Source: SVTX01 sp045585895 (GTDB lineage Bacteria; Bacillota; Clostridia; Oscillospirales; CAG-272). Taken from it: a DNA stretch of 64,000 nucleotides. Location: contig JAZMZI010000011.1 of assembly GCA_045585895.1 (NCBI GenBank), positions 9,230 through 73,229 of the forward strand. The letters are read 5' to 3'. The notes beneath the pieces were generated by a model, which did no database searches, was not told where the DNA came from, and worked only from the letters and a program-made list of their open reading frames with translations. Of the stretch, positions 52,796-61,845 are shown in pieces (within the stretch, counting starts at the first letter, position 1; each line of letters opens with the position of its first letter). The position numbers were made by a program, and so were the translations under genes.

Positions 52796-53944
52796 ATGGC
52801 AAACAGATTTGTACTTAACGAGACCAGCTACCACGGCAAGGGTGCTGTCGCCGCAGTTGCAACCGAGATTCAGGCAAGAGGATTCAAGAAGGCACTTGTG
52901 TGCTCCGATCCCGACCTTATTAAGTTCGGCGTAACCAAGAAGGTAACAGACGTTCTTGATGCAGCGAATATCGCATACGACGTGTTCAGCGACATCAAGC
53001 CCAATCCTACTATTGAAAACGTTCAGAACGGTGTTGAGGCATTCAAGAATAGCGGCGCGGACTGTATCGTTGCTATCGGCGGCGGATCTTCTATGGATAC
53101 CGCTAAGGCTGTGGGTATTATCATCGAGAACCCCGAGTTTGCCGACGTGAGAAGTCTTGAAGGCGTTGCTCCCACCAAGAATAAGTGTACTCCTATTATT
53201 GCGGTTCCCACCACCGCGGGTACTGCCGCTGAAGTTACTATAAACTACGTTATCACCGACGTTCAGAATAACCGCAAGATGGTCTGCGTAGACGTTCACG
53301 ACATCCCCGTCGTTGCAGTTGTTGACCCCGATATGACGGCTACTATGCCCAAGGGACTTACCGCCGCAACGGGTATGGATGCTCTTACTCATGCTATTGA
53401 GGGCTATATCACCAAGGGCGCTTGGGAATTAAGCGATATGTTCCATATCAAGGCTATCGAAATCATCGCAAAGAGCCTCAGAGCCGCAGTTGACAATACC
53501 GACGAGGGCAGAGAAGGAATGGCGCTCGGTCAGTATATCGCAGGTATGGGCTTCTCCAACGTAGGACTCGGTATCGTTCATGCTATGGCGCATCCTCTCG
53601 GTGCACTTTACGACACCCCCCACGGTGTAGCAAACGCTATCATTCTTCCTACCGTTATGGAGTATAACGCTCCCGCTACCGGTGAAAAGTACAGAGATAT
53701 CGCCGTTGCTATGGGCGTTGAGGGCGTAGCGGATATGACGATTGAGGAAGCAAGAGCTGCCGCTATCAATGCGGTAAAGCAGCTTTCGATTGACGTCGGA
53801 ATCCCCGCAGACCTTAAGGAGATCGTTAAGGCTGAGGACGTCGACTTCCTTTCCGAGTCTGCATTTGCCGATGCTTGCCGTCCCGGTAATCCCCGCGAGA
53901 CCAGCGTAGAGGAGATCAAAGAGCTTTATCTCAAGCTTATGTAA
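52796..53944 (+). CDS. fucO: Iron-containing alcohol dehydrogenase, lactaldehyde reductase-like (FucO)
   Basis: 382 residues. Fe-ADH family: IVAIGGGSSMDTAKAVG for NAD(H) binding, VPTTAGTAAEVTINYVI, and the metal-binding MDALTHAIEGY with AMAHPLGALYDTPHG. The closest pattern is FucO, which reduces lactaldehyde to 1,2-propanediol, but ethanol or other substrates are possible. It is the last gene of the redox block, 25 bases after the hydrogenase, and is followed by a strong terminator. Confidence 0.92.
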   Translation: MANRFVLNETSYHGKGAVAAVATEIQARGFKKALVCSDPDLIKFGVTKKVTDVLDAANIAYDVFSDIKPNPTIENVQNGVEAFKNSGADCIVAIGGGSSMDTAKAVGIIIENPEFADVRSLEGVAPTKNKCTPIIAVPTTAGTAAEVTINYVITDVQNNRKMVCVDVHDIPVVAVVDPDMTATMPKGLTAATGMDALTHAIEGYITKGAWELSDMFHIKAIEIIAKSLRAAVDNTDEGREGMALGQYIAGMGFSNVGLGIVHAMAHPLGALYDTPHGVANAIILPTVMEYNAPATGEKYRDIAVAMGVEGVADMTIEEARAAAINAVKQLSIDVGIPADLKEIVKAEDVDFLSESAFADACRPGNPRETSVEEIKELYLKLM

Positions 53945-53952
53945 TATAGTCA

Positions 53953-53986
53953 ACAAAAAAGGCACCCGCGCGGTGCCTTTTTTTGT
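53953..53986 (+). terminator. Terminator of the redox block
   Basis: AAAAAAGGCACCG-type stem (GGCACC / GGTGCC) with T-run, 8 bases after the fucO stop. Confidence 0.9.
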
Positions 53987-54019
53987 TGATTTGTGAATTG
54001 AGAATTTTGTCGAATCCTA

Positions 54020-54048
54020 TTGACTTTTGCAGAAAAAAGTAGTATACT
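54020..54048 (+). promoter_or_regulatory. Promoter of the glycine-riboswitch transcript
   Basis: TTGACT (54020-54025), 17 bases, TATACT (54043-54048). Confidence 0.7.
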
Positions 54049-54071
54049 GAACAAGTTGAACTGAATAGAGC

Positions 54072-54323
54072 TAAATGAAATCAGCAGGAGATAAGGCGCA
54101 AGCCTTTCCAAAGGGGTAATACTCTCGGGTGTCTTATGACGGAGACTGCTGACGGATAGCAATCTGGAGAAGTCCGCTGTGCGCGGATGCCGAAGGGGCA
54201 AGGGTAAAACCGTAATCTCTCAGGCAAAAGGACAGATCTTTTACATTGAATTTTCCACAGGGAGATCTTGTTGTATGTCTTATCGCTTTCACCGCTATCC
54301 GTAAGGTTGCGGTGTTTTTTTGT
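54072..54323 (+). promoter_or_regulatory. Glycine riboswitch, tandem aptamers, with terminator platform
   Basis: Two glycine aptamer signatures follow each other: CAGCAGGAGATAAGG ... GGGGTAATACTCTCGGG ... GACGGAGACTGCTG (54072-54152) and GAAGTCCGC ... CCGAAGGGGCAAGG ... CTCTCAGGCAAAAGGACAGA (about 54160-54237). A terminator, CACCGC / GCGGTG plus seven T's (54292-54323), forms the expression platform. Glycine binding would normally relieve termination and switch on the symporter that starts at 54365. Confidence 0.93.
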
Positions 54324-54364
54324 TTTGTTCGGTTTAAAAATTTTTATAGGAGGTTCATTATATA

Positions 54365-55942
54365 ATGGACAAAATTTTACAGGTGGTGGAGAATGTCAAC
54401 GGCGAAATAAACGGCGTCGTATGGGGCACGTTCGGTCTGCTTCTGCTTATCGGTACGGGCATAATCGTCACCATTCTCACCAAGTTCTTTCAGGTGTCCC
54501 ACATTGGCATGTGGTTCAAGAATACCCTTGGCAGTCTTTTCAACAAGGACGTTATCAAGCACAGTAAGGAAAAGGGCTCTATCTCTCCCTTCCAAGCACT
54601 TTGTACCGCTCTTGCTGCAACGGTAGGAACGGGTAATATCGCGGGTGTTGCTGCGGCTATATGCATAGGCGGCGCAGGTGCGGTGTTCTGGATGTGGGTT
54701 GCCGCATTCTTCGGTATGATGACCAACTACGCTGAAAACGTTCTCGGTATTTATTTCCGACGCAAGAACGAAAACGGTGAGTGGTCTGGCGGAGCTATGT
54801 ACTACCTTGCCGACGGTCTTGGAGGATACAAATTCAACGACTGTCACGGACAGATAAGCTTTAAAAAGCTCGGTAAGGTGCTTGCTATCCTTTTCTGTAT
54901 CTTCACTATGCTTGCATCCTTCGGTATCGGAAGCATGGGTCAGGTCAACAAGATAGTTACCAACGTTGCGTCTGCTTTTGACGTTTCATCGCTTTCCTCT
55001 ATTGAGGTTTTCTCGGGCGTTTCTCTCTATAACATCATCCTCGGCGCGGTTATTATGCTTCTTACCGCACTTATAACTCTCGGCGGACTTAAGAGAATTG
55101 CAAGCGTTGCGGAAAAGATCGTTCCCTTTATGGTAGTTCTTTTCGTTATCGGAAGCCTTATTATTATAGGTGTAAACTATCAAAATGTTCTTCCCGCATT
55201 CAAGGCTATATTCGTGAATGCGTTCAAACCCGAAGCATTCGTCGGCGGCGGTATCGGAGCTGTTATCGGTAAAGTCGTAACTCAGGGATTCAAGCGCGGA
55301 GTATTCTCTAACGAGGCAGGTCTCGGCTCGTCCGTTATGGTTCACTCCAATTCCAACATTAAAGAGCCCGTAAAGCAGGGTATGTGGGGTATCTTTGAGG
55401 TGTTTGCAGATACTATGGTAGTGTGCACTATGACTGCACTCGTTATCCTTACCGCAGGCGGTCTTGAAGGAGGCGTATTTAACGTTGTTACGGGTGAGAT
55501 AGCAGAGGGTTATTCCGATGCAACTCTCGTTGGCGGTGCATTCAACTCCGTATTCTCTTGGGGCAATATCGGTGAAAAGTTCATAGCTATCGCTATGTTC
55601 CTCTTCGCGTTTACTACCGTTCTCGGTTGGTCTCATTACGGAAGCAAGGCTTGGGAGTATCTCTTTGGCGCAAAGACTACGATCGTGTTCCGTATTATCC
55701 ACGTATGCACCGTTATCTTCGGCGCAATTCTTACGTCCTCCTTGGCTTGGGATATTTCCGATACCTTCAACGGACTTATGATGATCCCCAACCTCATAGG
55801 CGTTCTCGTGCTTTCTCCTCTGGTCGTAAAAATAACTACCAACTATCTCCGCAGAGTGAAGAAGGGCGAAGACATCGAGCCTATGTATAACTTCGATCCC
55901 GAAACTCAAGCGGCTGAAAAAGAGCGCGAGATAGACGAGTGA
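54365..55942 (+). CDS. Alanine/glycine:cation symporter (AGCS family, AlsT-like)
   Basis: 525 residues, about 11 transmembrane segments. Diagnostic AGCS motifs include ALAATVGTGNIAGVAAAICI and SNEAGLGSSVMVH. It couples sodium to uptake of alanine or glycine. The glycine riboswitch upstream points to glycine as the regulated substrate, though the direction (uptake or efflux) is open. It starts after TAGGAGG, and the C-terminus is a short charged tail. Confidence 0.95.
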   Translation: MDKILQVVENVNGEINGVVWGTFGLLLLIGTGIIVTILTKFFQVSHIGMWFKNTLGSLFNKDVIKHSKEKGSISPFQALCTALAATVGTGNIAGVAAAICIGGAGAVFWMWVAAFFGMMTNYAENVLGIYFRRKNENGEWSGGAMYYLADGLGGYKFNDCHGQISFKKLGKVLAILFCIFTMLASFGIGSMGQVNKIVTNVASAFDVSSLSSIEVFSGVSLYNIILGAVIMLLTALITLGGLKRIASVAEKIVPFMVVLFVIGSLIIIGVNYQNVLPAFKAIFVNAFKPEAFVGGGIGAVIGKVVTQGFKRGVFSNEAGLGSSVMVHSNSNIKEPVKQGMWGIFEVFADTMVVCTMTALVILTAGGLEGGVFNVVTGEIAEGYSDATLVGGAFNSVFSWGNIGEKFIAIAMFLFAFTTVLGWSHYGSKAWEYLFGAKTTIVFRIIHVCTVIFGAILTSSLAWDISDTFNGLMMIPNLIGVLVLSPLVVKITTNYLRRVKKGEDIEPMYNFDPETQAAEKEREIDE

Positions 55943-55968
55943 TCTAAATAATCTTTTCAATATAATTC

Positions 55969-56013
55969 TATACCCCCCGATAGGGCAGAAAAACTGCTTT
56001 GTCGGGGGGTATA
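55969..56013. terminator. Strong bidirectional hairpin, copy 1 of a recurring type
   Basis: TATACCCCCCGA / TCGGGGGGTATA around an inner GCAG / CTGC hairpin. The inner part and G/C stem recur at 61656-61692 and, more loosely, at 63599-63632. Confidence 0.8.
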
Positions 56014-56073
56014 ATAGTTTTGACGGCGCAAAACCGCTCTTGTTGAAAAAATGATTTCCAAATAAAAATCAAA

Positions 56074-56910
56074 TCAATCGGAAATATAAGTTCTGTTTTT
56101 CCGAAGCTGATTAGGTAATAATCCGAAACGCGAAAAAAAACATTTGGAGAAATACGACGGAGTGTTGAATCCGCTTATATAGGCTATTTCTTTAACGGAC
56201 TGATCGCTATGCAGAATCAAATACCTTGAATGTATCAGCCTTATCTCTAAAACGTATTGGTTTGGAGTTTGCCTCAATTCTTTCTTAAAAAGCTTTATTA
56301 GATGATTTTCGGTAATATGCAGATGATCTGCAATATCTTTAACCGTAATGTTTTTGGTAAAATTTTTTGCTATGTAATCACAAGCGTTTTTCACGTGACG
56401 GTTAGTATTATTGACGTAATCGTCTACACGTCCGTATTTTGCCGCATCGTAAAGAGATAGCAAAATGAATTCTTTTATATATTGCGACTGCAATCCGCTA
56501 TCGACAACGCTCGGGTAAGAGCATTTTGACAGCTTTTCCATCAGATCTCTCAGTTCGTCAAAATGATAGGGGCGAAAAACCGAGGGGATAAGGTCTAATT
56601 CCTTAAATTCACACTTAGGCTGAATTTTACCCGTGATAGGTCTGAAAATGTTGCTGTTATCAAGCTCTGCGCCGCCAAAATCCAGCGTTAATATATACAT
56701 ATTGTAATTGCCAATACCCGACGTGATCTGTCCCGGCTTTCTGAAAATAAGACAATGCTCGGTATCTTGGTATTCGGTGTCGTCCAGACGAATTTTGCGA
56801 TTCCCGTCGAGATAGAGATCGAACTCGTAATTGGTAACCAATCTTTTATCTTCCTTCAAGCTGCTTGAAGCGAAGTGCATACATTCTAAAACTCTTGGCG
56901 TAAGTATCAT
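56074..56910 (-). CDS. AraC-family transcriptional regulator
   Basis: 278 residues starting MILTPRVLECMHFASS. The N-terminal sensor domain (cupin-like, YMYILTLDFGG) is followed by the double helix-turn-helix (about 165-270, VKDIADHLHITENHLIKLFK and ISGFNTPSYFSKCFF). It is divergent from the kinase-nanE-murQ-GH42 genes, which it probably controls in response to a sugar. The Shine-Dalgarno is AAGGA; a TATAAT-type -10 lies near 56945. Confidence 0.9.
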   Translation of the reverse strand: MILTPRVLECMHFASSSLKEDKRLVTNYEFDLYLDGNRKIRLDDTEYQDTEHCLIFRKPGQITSGIGNYNMYILTLDFGGAELDNSNIFRPITGKIQPKCEFKELDLIPSVFRPYHFDELRDLMEKLSKCSYPSVVDSGLQSQYIKEFILLSLYDAAKYGRVDDYVNNTNRHVKNACDYIAKNFTKNITVKDIADHLHITENHLIKLFKKELRQTPNQYVLEIRLIHSRYLILHSDQSVKEIAYISGFNTPSYFSKCFFSRFGLLPNQLRKNRTYISD

Positions 56911-57077
56911 TTCAAATAAGTCCTTTGTTTGATTAATTTATATAATTATACCATAAAAATTGTGAACGATTCAACAAAAAGCATATTTTGTTGCATTTTT
57001 AGATTACTGTGTTTCTTTTACTGTTCCCGTAAATGTGATAAAATATAAACAGTAACGAAGATCGGAGGCTATTCAGA

Positions 57078-58022
57078 TTGGATAATAGAGCATATTTGAC
57101 CGTCGATTCGGGGGGCAGTAAGACTAAATTCAGCTTGTACGCTATAAATGGCGATCTTATCGGTTGTATGACCGCAAAGGGTTTTGGGACGGCAGTTGAC
57201 TGCGATGAAGCTTTGAATGAAGCCTTCCCCATATTATTTGATTTTTGCAAGGATCGTCTGATATCCGCCGCGATCTGCAATCTGGGAGGGAAAAACAAAA
57301 AACAGATGGAGATAACGCTGAAAAGAGCCTTTCCCGATGCGAAGGTGGAGGTTTTTCGCGAATCCGAGGGCGTCGTTGGATCAGAGCTTTGTAAGAAATA
57401 TTCTGCGCAAGTCACTTTGATGGCGGGGACGGGTACTATTGCCGTTGCGCCCTGTGACGGTAACCTAGTCATTTCGGGAGGCTGGGGAGCAAATATCAGC
57501 GATAAAGGCTCGGGATATCAGTTGGGACTTGATGCCGTGCGGTTGGCTTTAGAGGAGATCGACGGAACTGATGCGCTTTCCTTGCTGACTAAAAATATTA
57601 CGGGAATATCCTCGCCGCCGAGCGCTATGAGCGCAGAAAAATACTGTGATTTCCGTGATAACGTACGAAATGCGATGGCTCCGTTTGACCGCGCAAATAT
57701 CGCAAGCCTTGCGAAGAAGGTGTATGCTTGCGCTAAGCAGGGTGATGAGCGTTCAATCGAGCTATACGAAAAAGTCGGAAGAGATTTGGCAGAAACCGTG
57801 ATAGCTGCTTCACGCAAGGCAAGAGTTCGCTTGAATTGTGCGGTGGTAAACGGTGGAATGGTAAACTCTCGGGAATTTTGGCAAGAAAGCTTTGAAAAAA
57901 GGCTGAAAAATGAGTATAATACAGAAAAAGTATATTACCTCACTGACGGTATTGACGAGGTAATGTGTGATATTGCAAAAAAACTTTCAGAAGGAGAAGA
58001 AAAATGTTTCCAAAAGGATTGA
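57078..58022 (+). CDS. BadF/BadG/BcrA-type sugar kinase (probable N-acetylhexosamine kinase)
   Basis: 314 residues, with a TTG start at 57078 and GGAGG 10 bases upstream. ASKHA/actin-like ATPase fold: N-terminal TVDSGGSKTKF, MAGTGTIAVAPC, and GGWGANISDKGSGYQLG. The 'SDKGSGYQLG' pattern is seen in N-acetylglucosamine kinases. It overlaps the nanE start by 19 bases, so it should act on ManNAc or GlcNAc in amino-sugar breakdown. Confidence 0.8.
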   Translation: MDNRAYLTVDSGGSKTKFSLYAINGDLIGCMTAKGFGTAVDCDEALNEAFPILFDFCKDRLISAAICNLGGKNKKQMEITLKRAFPDAKVEVFRESEGVVGSELCKKYSAQVTLMAGTGTIAVAPCDGNLVISGGWGANISDKGSGYQLGLDAVRLALEEIDGTDALSLLTKNITGISSPPSAMSAEKYCDFRDNVRNAMAPFDRANIASLAKKVYACAKQGDERSIELYEKVGRDLAETVIAASRKARVRLNCAVVNGGMVNSREFWQESFEKRLKNEYNTEKVYYLTDGIDEVMCDIAKKLSEGEEKCFQKD

Positions 58023-58690
58023 TCGTATCTTCACAAGCGTTAGAAGGAAATCCGCTCCGCAATTCCGAGTATTTGGCAGTCATGGCAGAGGCGGCGGTTA
58101 TAGGAGGGGCTAAAGCTATCAGAGCAAACGGTGTAGACGATATCAAAGAAATGCGTAAGCGTATATCGGTGCCGATAATCGGTATCGATAAGAAAAAGGA
58201 CTCCACGGGAAGAACGGTAATTACTCCCGATTTTTAAGGAGCAAAACGTGTTGCAGATGCAGGCGCCACGATAATTGCGATGGATGTGACCGATTATCCC
58301 AGCGATATAGCAGAGGACAGAAAAACACTTATAGACCGTATACATAATGAACTGGGAGTTATGGTGATGGCTGATATTTCAACCGCATCGGAGGCAAAAA
58401 AGGCAGCGGAGATGGGGGTAGACGCAGTTTCTACCACTCTTGCGGGATATGTTCCCGGAGCGTTACACGGTGCGGATGAGTTATACATGCCAAATCATGA
58501 TTTGGTCAAAACTATTGCGGATATGCGTCTGCCATGCGCGCTGGTGGTAGAGGGCAGAATTTGGGAGCGAGCAGACCTTTCGCGGGCGTTTGAACTTGGC
58601 GCTGATGCCGTAGTTATAGGAAAGGCAATCACTAATCCTATGGCTATAACGAAATACTTTTTATCGGGTGTACCGGAGGAGTTAAGATGA
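58004..58690 (+). pseudogene. nanE: N-acetylmannosamine-6-phosphate 2-epimerase NanE, interrupted by an in-frame stop
   Basis: Residues up to TPDF and those from GAKRVADAGATIIA onward are in one frame and together give a full NanE TIM barrel (about 228 codons; GLIVSSQALEGNPL, VMADISTASEA, VVEGRI, GADAVVIGKAI). The codon at 58235-58237 is TAA, where the family has Glu or a similar residue; a single G-to-T change in GAA would explain it. The enzyme converts ManNAc-6-P to GlcNAc-6-P. It is translationally linked to the kinase and to murQ (ATGA overlap). Either a recent lesion or a sequence error is possible. Confidence 0.85.
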
Positions 58691-59499
58691 ATACCGAAAG
58701 TGTAAATAAAAAAACCGTGGGAATTTCCGATGCTTCTATTGAGGAAGCACTGTATATGATAAACGACGAGGACGCAATCGTTGCCTTAGCCGTAAGAGAG
58801 CAAATACCCAAAATTGCCGCCGCAGTTGAGATTGGTGTTAAAACTCTGAAGGGTGGAGGACGGATCTTTTATTGCGGTTGTGGAACGAGCGGCCGTATTG
58901 CCGTTGCGGATGCGGCTGAATGCCCGCCAACCTATGGAGTAAGTCCAGAGCTTGTAAATGCTGTTATAGCCGGAGGCGCTAAGGCTATGGTCAATGCGGC
59001 TGAGGGCTGTGAGGATAGCGCCGAAAAGGGAATAGAAGCTTTTGAGAGAGTCGGAGTCTGCGATAAAGATATGGTTATAGGAATTTCTGCCGCGGGACGA
59101 GCTCCCTTCGTTCTGGCGTTTATGCAGAGAGCGAATGAGATCGGATGCGTCGTGTGCGCGATAGTAAATAACGTCGATACTCCAATGAAGCAAATTGCCG
59201 ACGTTGCTATTGAAACGCTTACCAGCGCGGAGGTAATAAAGGGCTCTACCAGAATGAAAGCGGGTACGAGCCAGAAAATGATACTTAATATGTTCTCCAC
59301 GGCATTGTTTATTCAAATGGGGTGCACCTACAGAAACTATATGGTGAATATGATCCCAAACAATACCAAATTGCGATCAAGAGCCGTTTCTATGATCACG
59401 GATATTTTGGAAACCGAGCCTGAGACGGCAAAAAAACTGTTGGAAGAATATAATTGGGACATAAAAGCGGTAATTGATTCTTGTGATAAGCGAGGCTGA
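58687..59499 (+). CDS. murQ: N-acetylmuramic acid 6-phosphate etherase
   Basis: 270 residues, slightly short at the N-terminus compared with the usual ~300. A SIS fold with FYCGCGTSGRIAVADAAECP and the catalytic Glu in AAECPPTYG, then VIKGSTRMKAGTSQK. It cleaves the lactyl ether of MurNAc-6-P to give GlcNAc-6-P, used in recycling or scavenging of peptidoglycan. It starts inside the nanE stop (ATGA), so it belongs to the same operon. Confidence 0.93.
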   Translation: MNTESVNKKTVGISDASIEEALYMINDEDAIVALAVREQIPKIAAAVEIGVKTLKGGGRIFYCGCGTSGRIAVADAAECPPTYGVSPELVNAVIAGGAKAMVNAAEGCEDSAEKGIEAFERVGVCDKDMVIGISAAGRAPFVLAFMQRANEIGCVVCAIVNNVDTPMKQIADVAIETLTSAEVIKGSTRMKAGTSQKMILNMFSTALFIQMGCTYRNYMVNMIPNNTKLRSRAVSMITDILETEPETAKKLLEEYNWDIKAVIDSCDKRG

Positions 59500-59503
59500 T
59501 ATA

Positions 59504-61636
59504 ATGAAAATAATTGATAAAAAATTTTTAACGGGGTCAATGTACGCTCCATTCTGCCGAACGCTCTCGGCTCCAATGGAGGAGTGGGACAGAGATATGC
59601 AGAATATGGCGAAGCTCGGTTACAACTGTCTGCACGGATTTGCGGAGTGGCACGATATAGAATACGAAAAGGGACGTTTTGATTTTACCAAAGTGGATCA
59701 TTTCGTAAGCTGCGCTCACAAAAACGGACTTGTGGCAATAGTAAACGTAGCTACGCAGAACGGTGTGGGCTTTTACTCGCCCCGTTGGTTAATGGAGGAA
59801 TACAGAGGTATAGGCGAAGGGGTCGTTGACGCTCAGGGGCAGAAGCTTTCCGAAGAGGAATATGTCGTTCCATGTATGGACGATCCCATATATAACGCTT
59901 ATGCAAAGCGATATTTAAAGGCGGTGGCGGAGCACTTTGCGGGCGACGAAAGAGTGGGTGCGTTCGTGCTTTGGGGCGAGCCGAATATCAACAGTATTCG
60001 CCCCGGCGGACTTAAGATCTGTTATTGTAAGCATACCAAGGCGAAATTCCGTCAATGGCTTCGCGAGAGATACGGTGATATTTCAAAATTAAACGAAGCA
60101 TGGGGAAGAGAGGGCCCTTCCGACTACATTGATTTTTGTCAGGTAAATCCACCTACGGATCTGTCAAGGCAAAAGGGCGGCTTCAATTCATGGGAGGATT
60201 GGGCTGAATATATGGAATTTAATCTTGCAGAGCATATTCGCGAGGCAGATAAAATATTCAAGGAAAACGGAGCCTTGCAGCCTACTATAACCGAGATGTT
60301 GCCCGGTACGAATAACGGAATAGATCCTTGGAAGCTTGGAGAGGGTACCGACATCGTTGGCGTCAGTCTGTTCGGAAAGCCTACCCGCAACGCGGCGCTT
60401 TGTATGAATATGTCAAACAGTATTGCAAAAGCACTTGATAAAAGCGTTTTCGTAGTGGAGGCGGGAGGCGGCTCTATTAAATTTGACGATCCCAACCCCT
60501 TTGCTCCGTCGGGCTTTACACCTTCCATAGAAGAATTAAAGACCACGGTTCTTATGCGCGCGGGATATGGAGCCAAGGGAATTATGTTTTGGTGTTGGAG
60601 ACCCCGACTCAGCGACGTAGAGGGCAATGATTTCGGTATGTGCCGCCCCGACGGAAAGCCATTGAAAAGAACCGTGATGTTAGGTGAGTTTGCCCGAAAG
60701 ATGAATGATCTTGCGCCCTTGTATAATCGGTGTAATAGAGTTTCCGACGTTGCCATCTATACGTCACAGCAGATAAACCATATAATGAACGGCGACAAAA
60801 TGGGCAATAATTATCTTAACGCCGTCAGAGGCGCAAATTATATGCTGACCGATCTTCACATCAATTCGGATTTTATTTGCGAAAAGGAGATCTTGAAGGG
60901 TTCTCTGTCGAAATACAAGGTTCTTATTATGCCCTGCACCTACGTACTTTCCGAGAAATGTGCGCGTGCCGTTGCCGATTTTGTTGCGGGCGGAGGACAC
61001 GTCATAGCCGACTATATTCTTGCCGAAAAACGTCCCGGAGGTCTCTGCTATACGAGTCTGCCCGGTGGAGGGCTTGATAAGGTTTTTGGAATTGAAAGAG
61101 AGGACGTTCTGTTTATTGCTCATCCGACTATGGAAAGAGAGAACTGCTTAGGTATAGAGACCGGTACTATGATCGAGCAGATGATCCTGACGAGTGCAGA
61201 ATCGATCGGCGGAGAATATATGCCTGAGTATCCGATTATTTCGAAGAATCGATACGGAGACGGCAGCGCCGTTTATATAGCAACTCAGTATTTCTCAAAA
61301 TACGTAAAAAAGCCATCCTCTGCATTAAGGCGCGTACTGCTTGATATGTTGAAGGAATACGGCATCACTCCGTATGCAGTTCTTGAAACGGAGGATTCGA
61401 AAGCTCAATCGGCGCTTATTACCAGTTTAATATCTGATGAGGATGATACTGTCAATATTATTACTGTAACCAATACTGATTACGATAGGATAGAGGATTC
61501 ATTGATATTGCCTGAGGGTGATTATAAGCTTGTAGAGGAGATCGAAAAATATACGATAACCCATATAAACGGAAAAACGGAAATCGCTTTTACACTGAAT
61601 TCTCTTGAAACCCTGTCCCTTTACAGGCAAGAATAA
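59504..61636 (+). CDS. GH42-type beta-galactosidase-like glycosidase
   Basis: 710 residues from the ATG at 59504 (MKIIDKKFLTGSMYAPF), with GAGG upstream. Domain order is a TIM barrel (about 10-390), a trimerisation-like domain (about 400-600) and a small C-terminal beta domain. The acid/base Glu lies in FVLWGEPNINS and the nucleophile Glu in SVFVVEAGGG. There is no signal peptide, so it acts on imported oligosaccharides. Substrate could be a galactoside or other beta-glycoside. It follows murQ with only 4 bases between, in an amino-sugar operon. Confidence 0.8.
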   Translation: MKIIDKKFLTGSMYAPFCRTLSAPMEEWDRDMQNMAKLGYNCLHGFAEWHDIEYEKGRFDFTKVDHFVSCAHKNGLVAIVNVATQNGVGFYSPRWLMEEYRGIGEGVVDAQGQKLSEEEYVVPCMDDPIYNAYAKRYLKAVAEHFAGDERVGAFVLWGEPNINSIRPGGLKICYCKHTKAKFRQWLRERYGDISKLNEAWGREGPSDYIDFCQVNPPTDLSRQKGGFNSWEDWAEYMEFNLAEHIREADKIFKENGALQPTITEMLPGTNNGIDPWKLGEGTDIVGVSLFGKPTRNAALCMNMSNSIAKALDKSVFVVEAGGGSIKFDDPNPFAPSGFTPSIEELKTTVLMRAGYGAKGIMFWCWRPRLSDVEGNDFGMCRPDGKPLKRTVMLGEFARKMNDLAPLYNRCNRVSDVAIYTSQQINHIMNGDKMGNNYLNAVRGANYMLTDLHINSDFICEKEILKGSLSKYKVLIMPCTYVLSEKCARAVADFVAGGGHVIADYILAEKRPGGLCYTSLPGGGLDKVFGIEREDVLFIAHPTMERENCLGIETGTMIEQMILTSAESIGGEYMPEYPIISKNRYGDGSAVYIATQYFSKYVKKPSSALRRVLLDMLKEYGITPYAVLETEDSKAQSALITSLISDEDDTVNIITVTNTDYDRIEDSLILPEGDYKLVEEIEKYTITHINGKTEIAFTLNSLETLSLYRQE

Positions 61637-61655
61637 TACGACGGTCATAATAAAG

Positions 61656-61692
61656 CCCCCCGATAGTGCAGAAAAACTGCTTTGTCGGGGGG
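61656..61692. terminator. Hairpin of the recurring type, copy 2
   Basis: CCCCCCGATAGTGCAG ... CTGCTTTGTCGGGGGG, closely matching the element at 55973-56009. It follows the GH42 stop by 19 bases. Confidence 0.75.
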
Positions 61693-61779
61693 ATTGCTAT
61701 AATTAAGCTTTAAGAAAATAATTTAAAGCTTCGCTTTATTGTAAAAACACGAAAAAAATGATAAATTTGGGACATGATA

Positions 61780-61808
61780 TTGATAAAAAAAGTAAAAGAT
61801 GCTATAAT
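61780..61808 (+). promoter_or_regulatory. Promoter of the sialidase gene
   Basis: TTGATA (61780-61785), 17 bases, TATAAT (61803-61808), 38 bases before the start. Confidence 0.7.
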
Positions 61809-61845
61809 CAAATTGTAATAACAAAACTTTTCTTGGAGGCAGATG

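Noticed and set aside
58280..58690. C-terminal half of NanE as an independent gene from the ATG at 58280
   Set aside because: No ribosome site precedes this ATG, and the segment between the stop and the ATG still encodes conserved NanE sequence.
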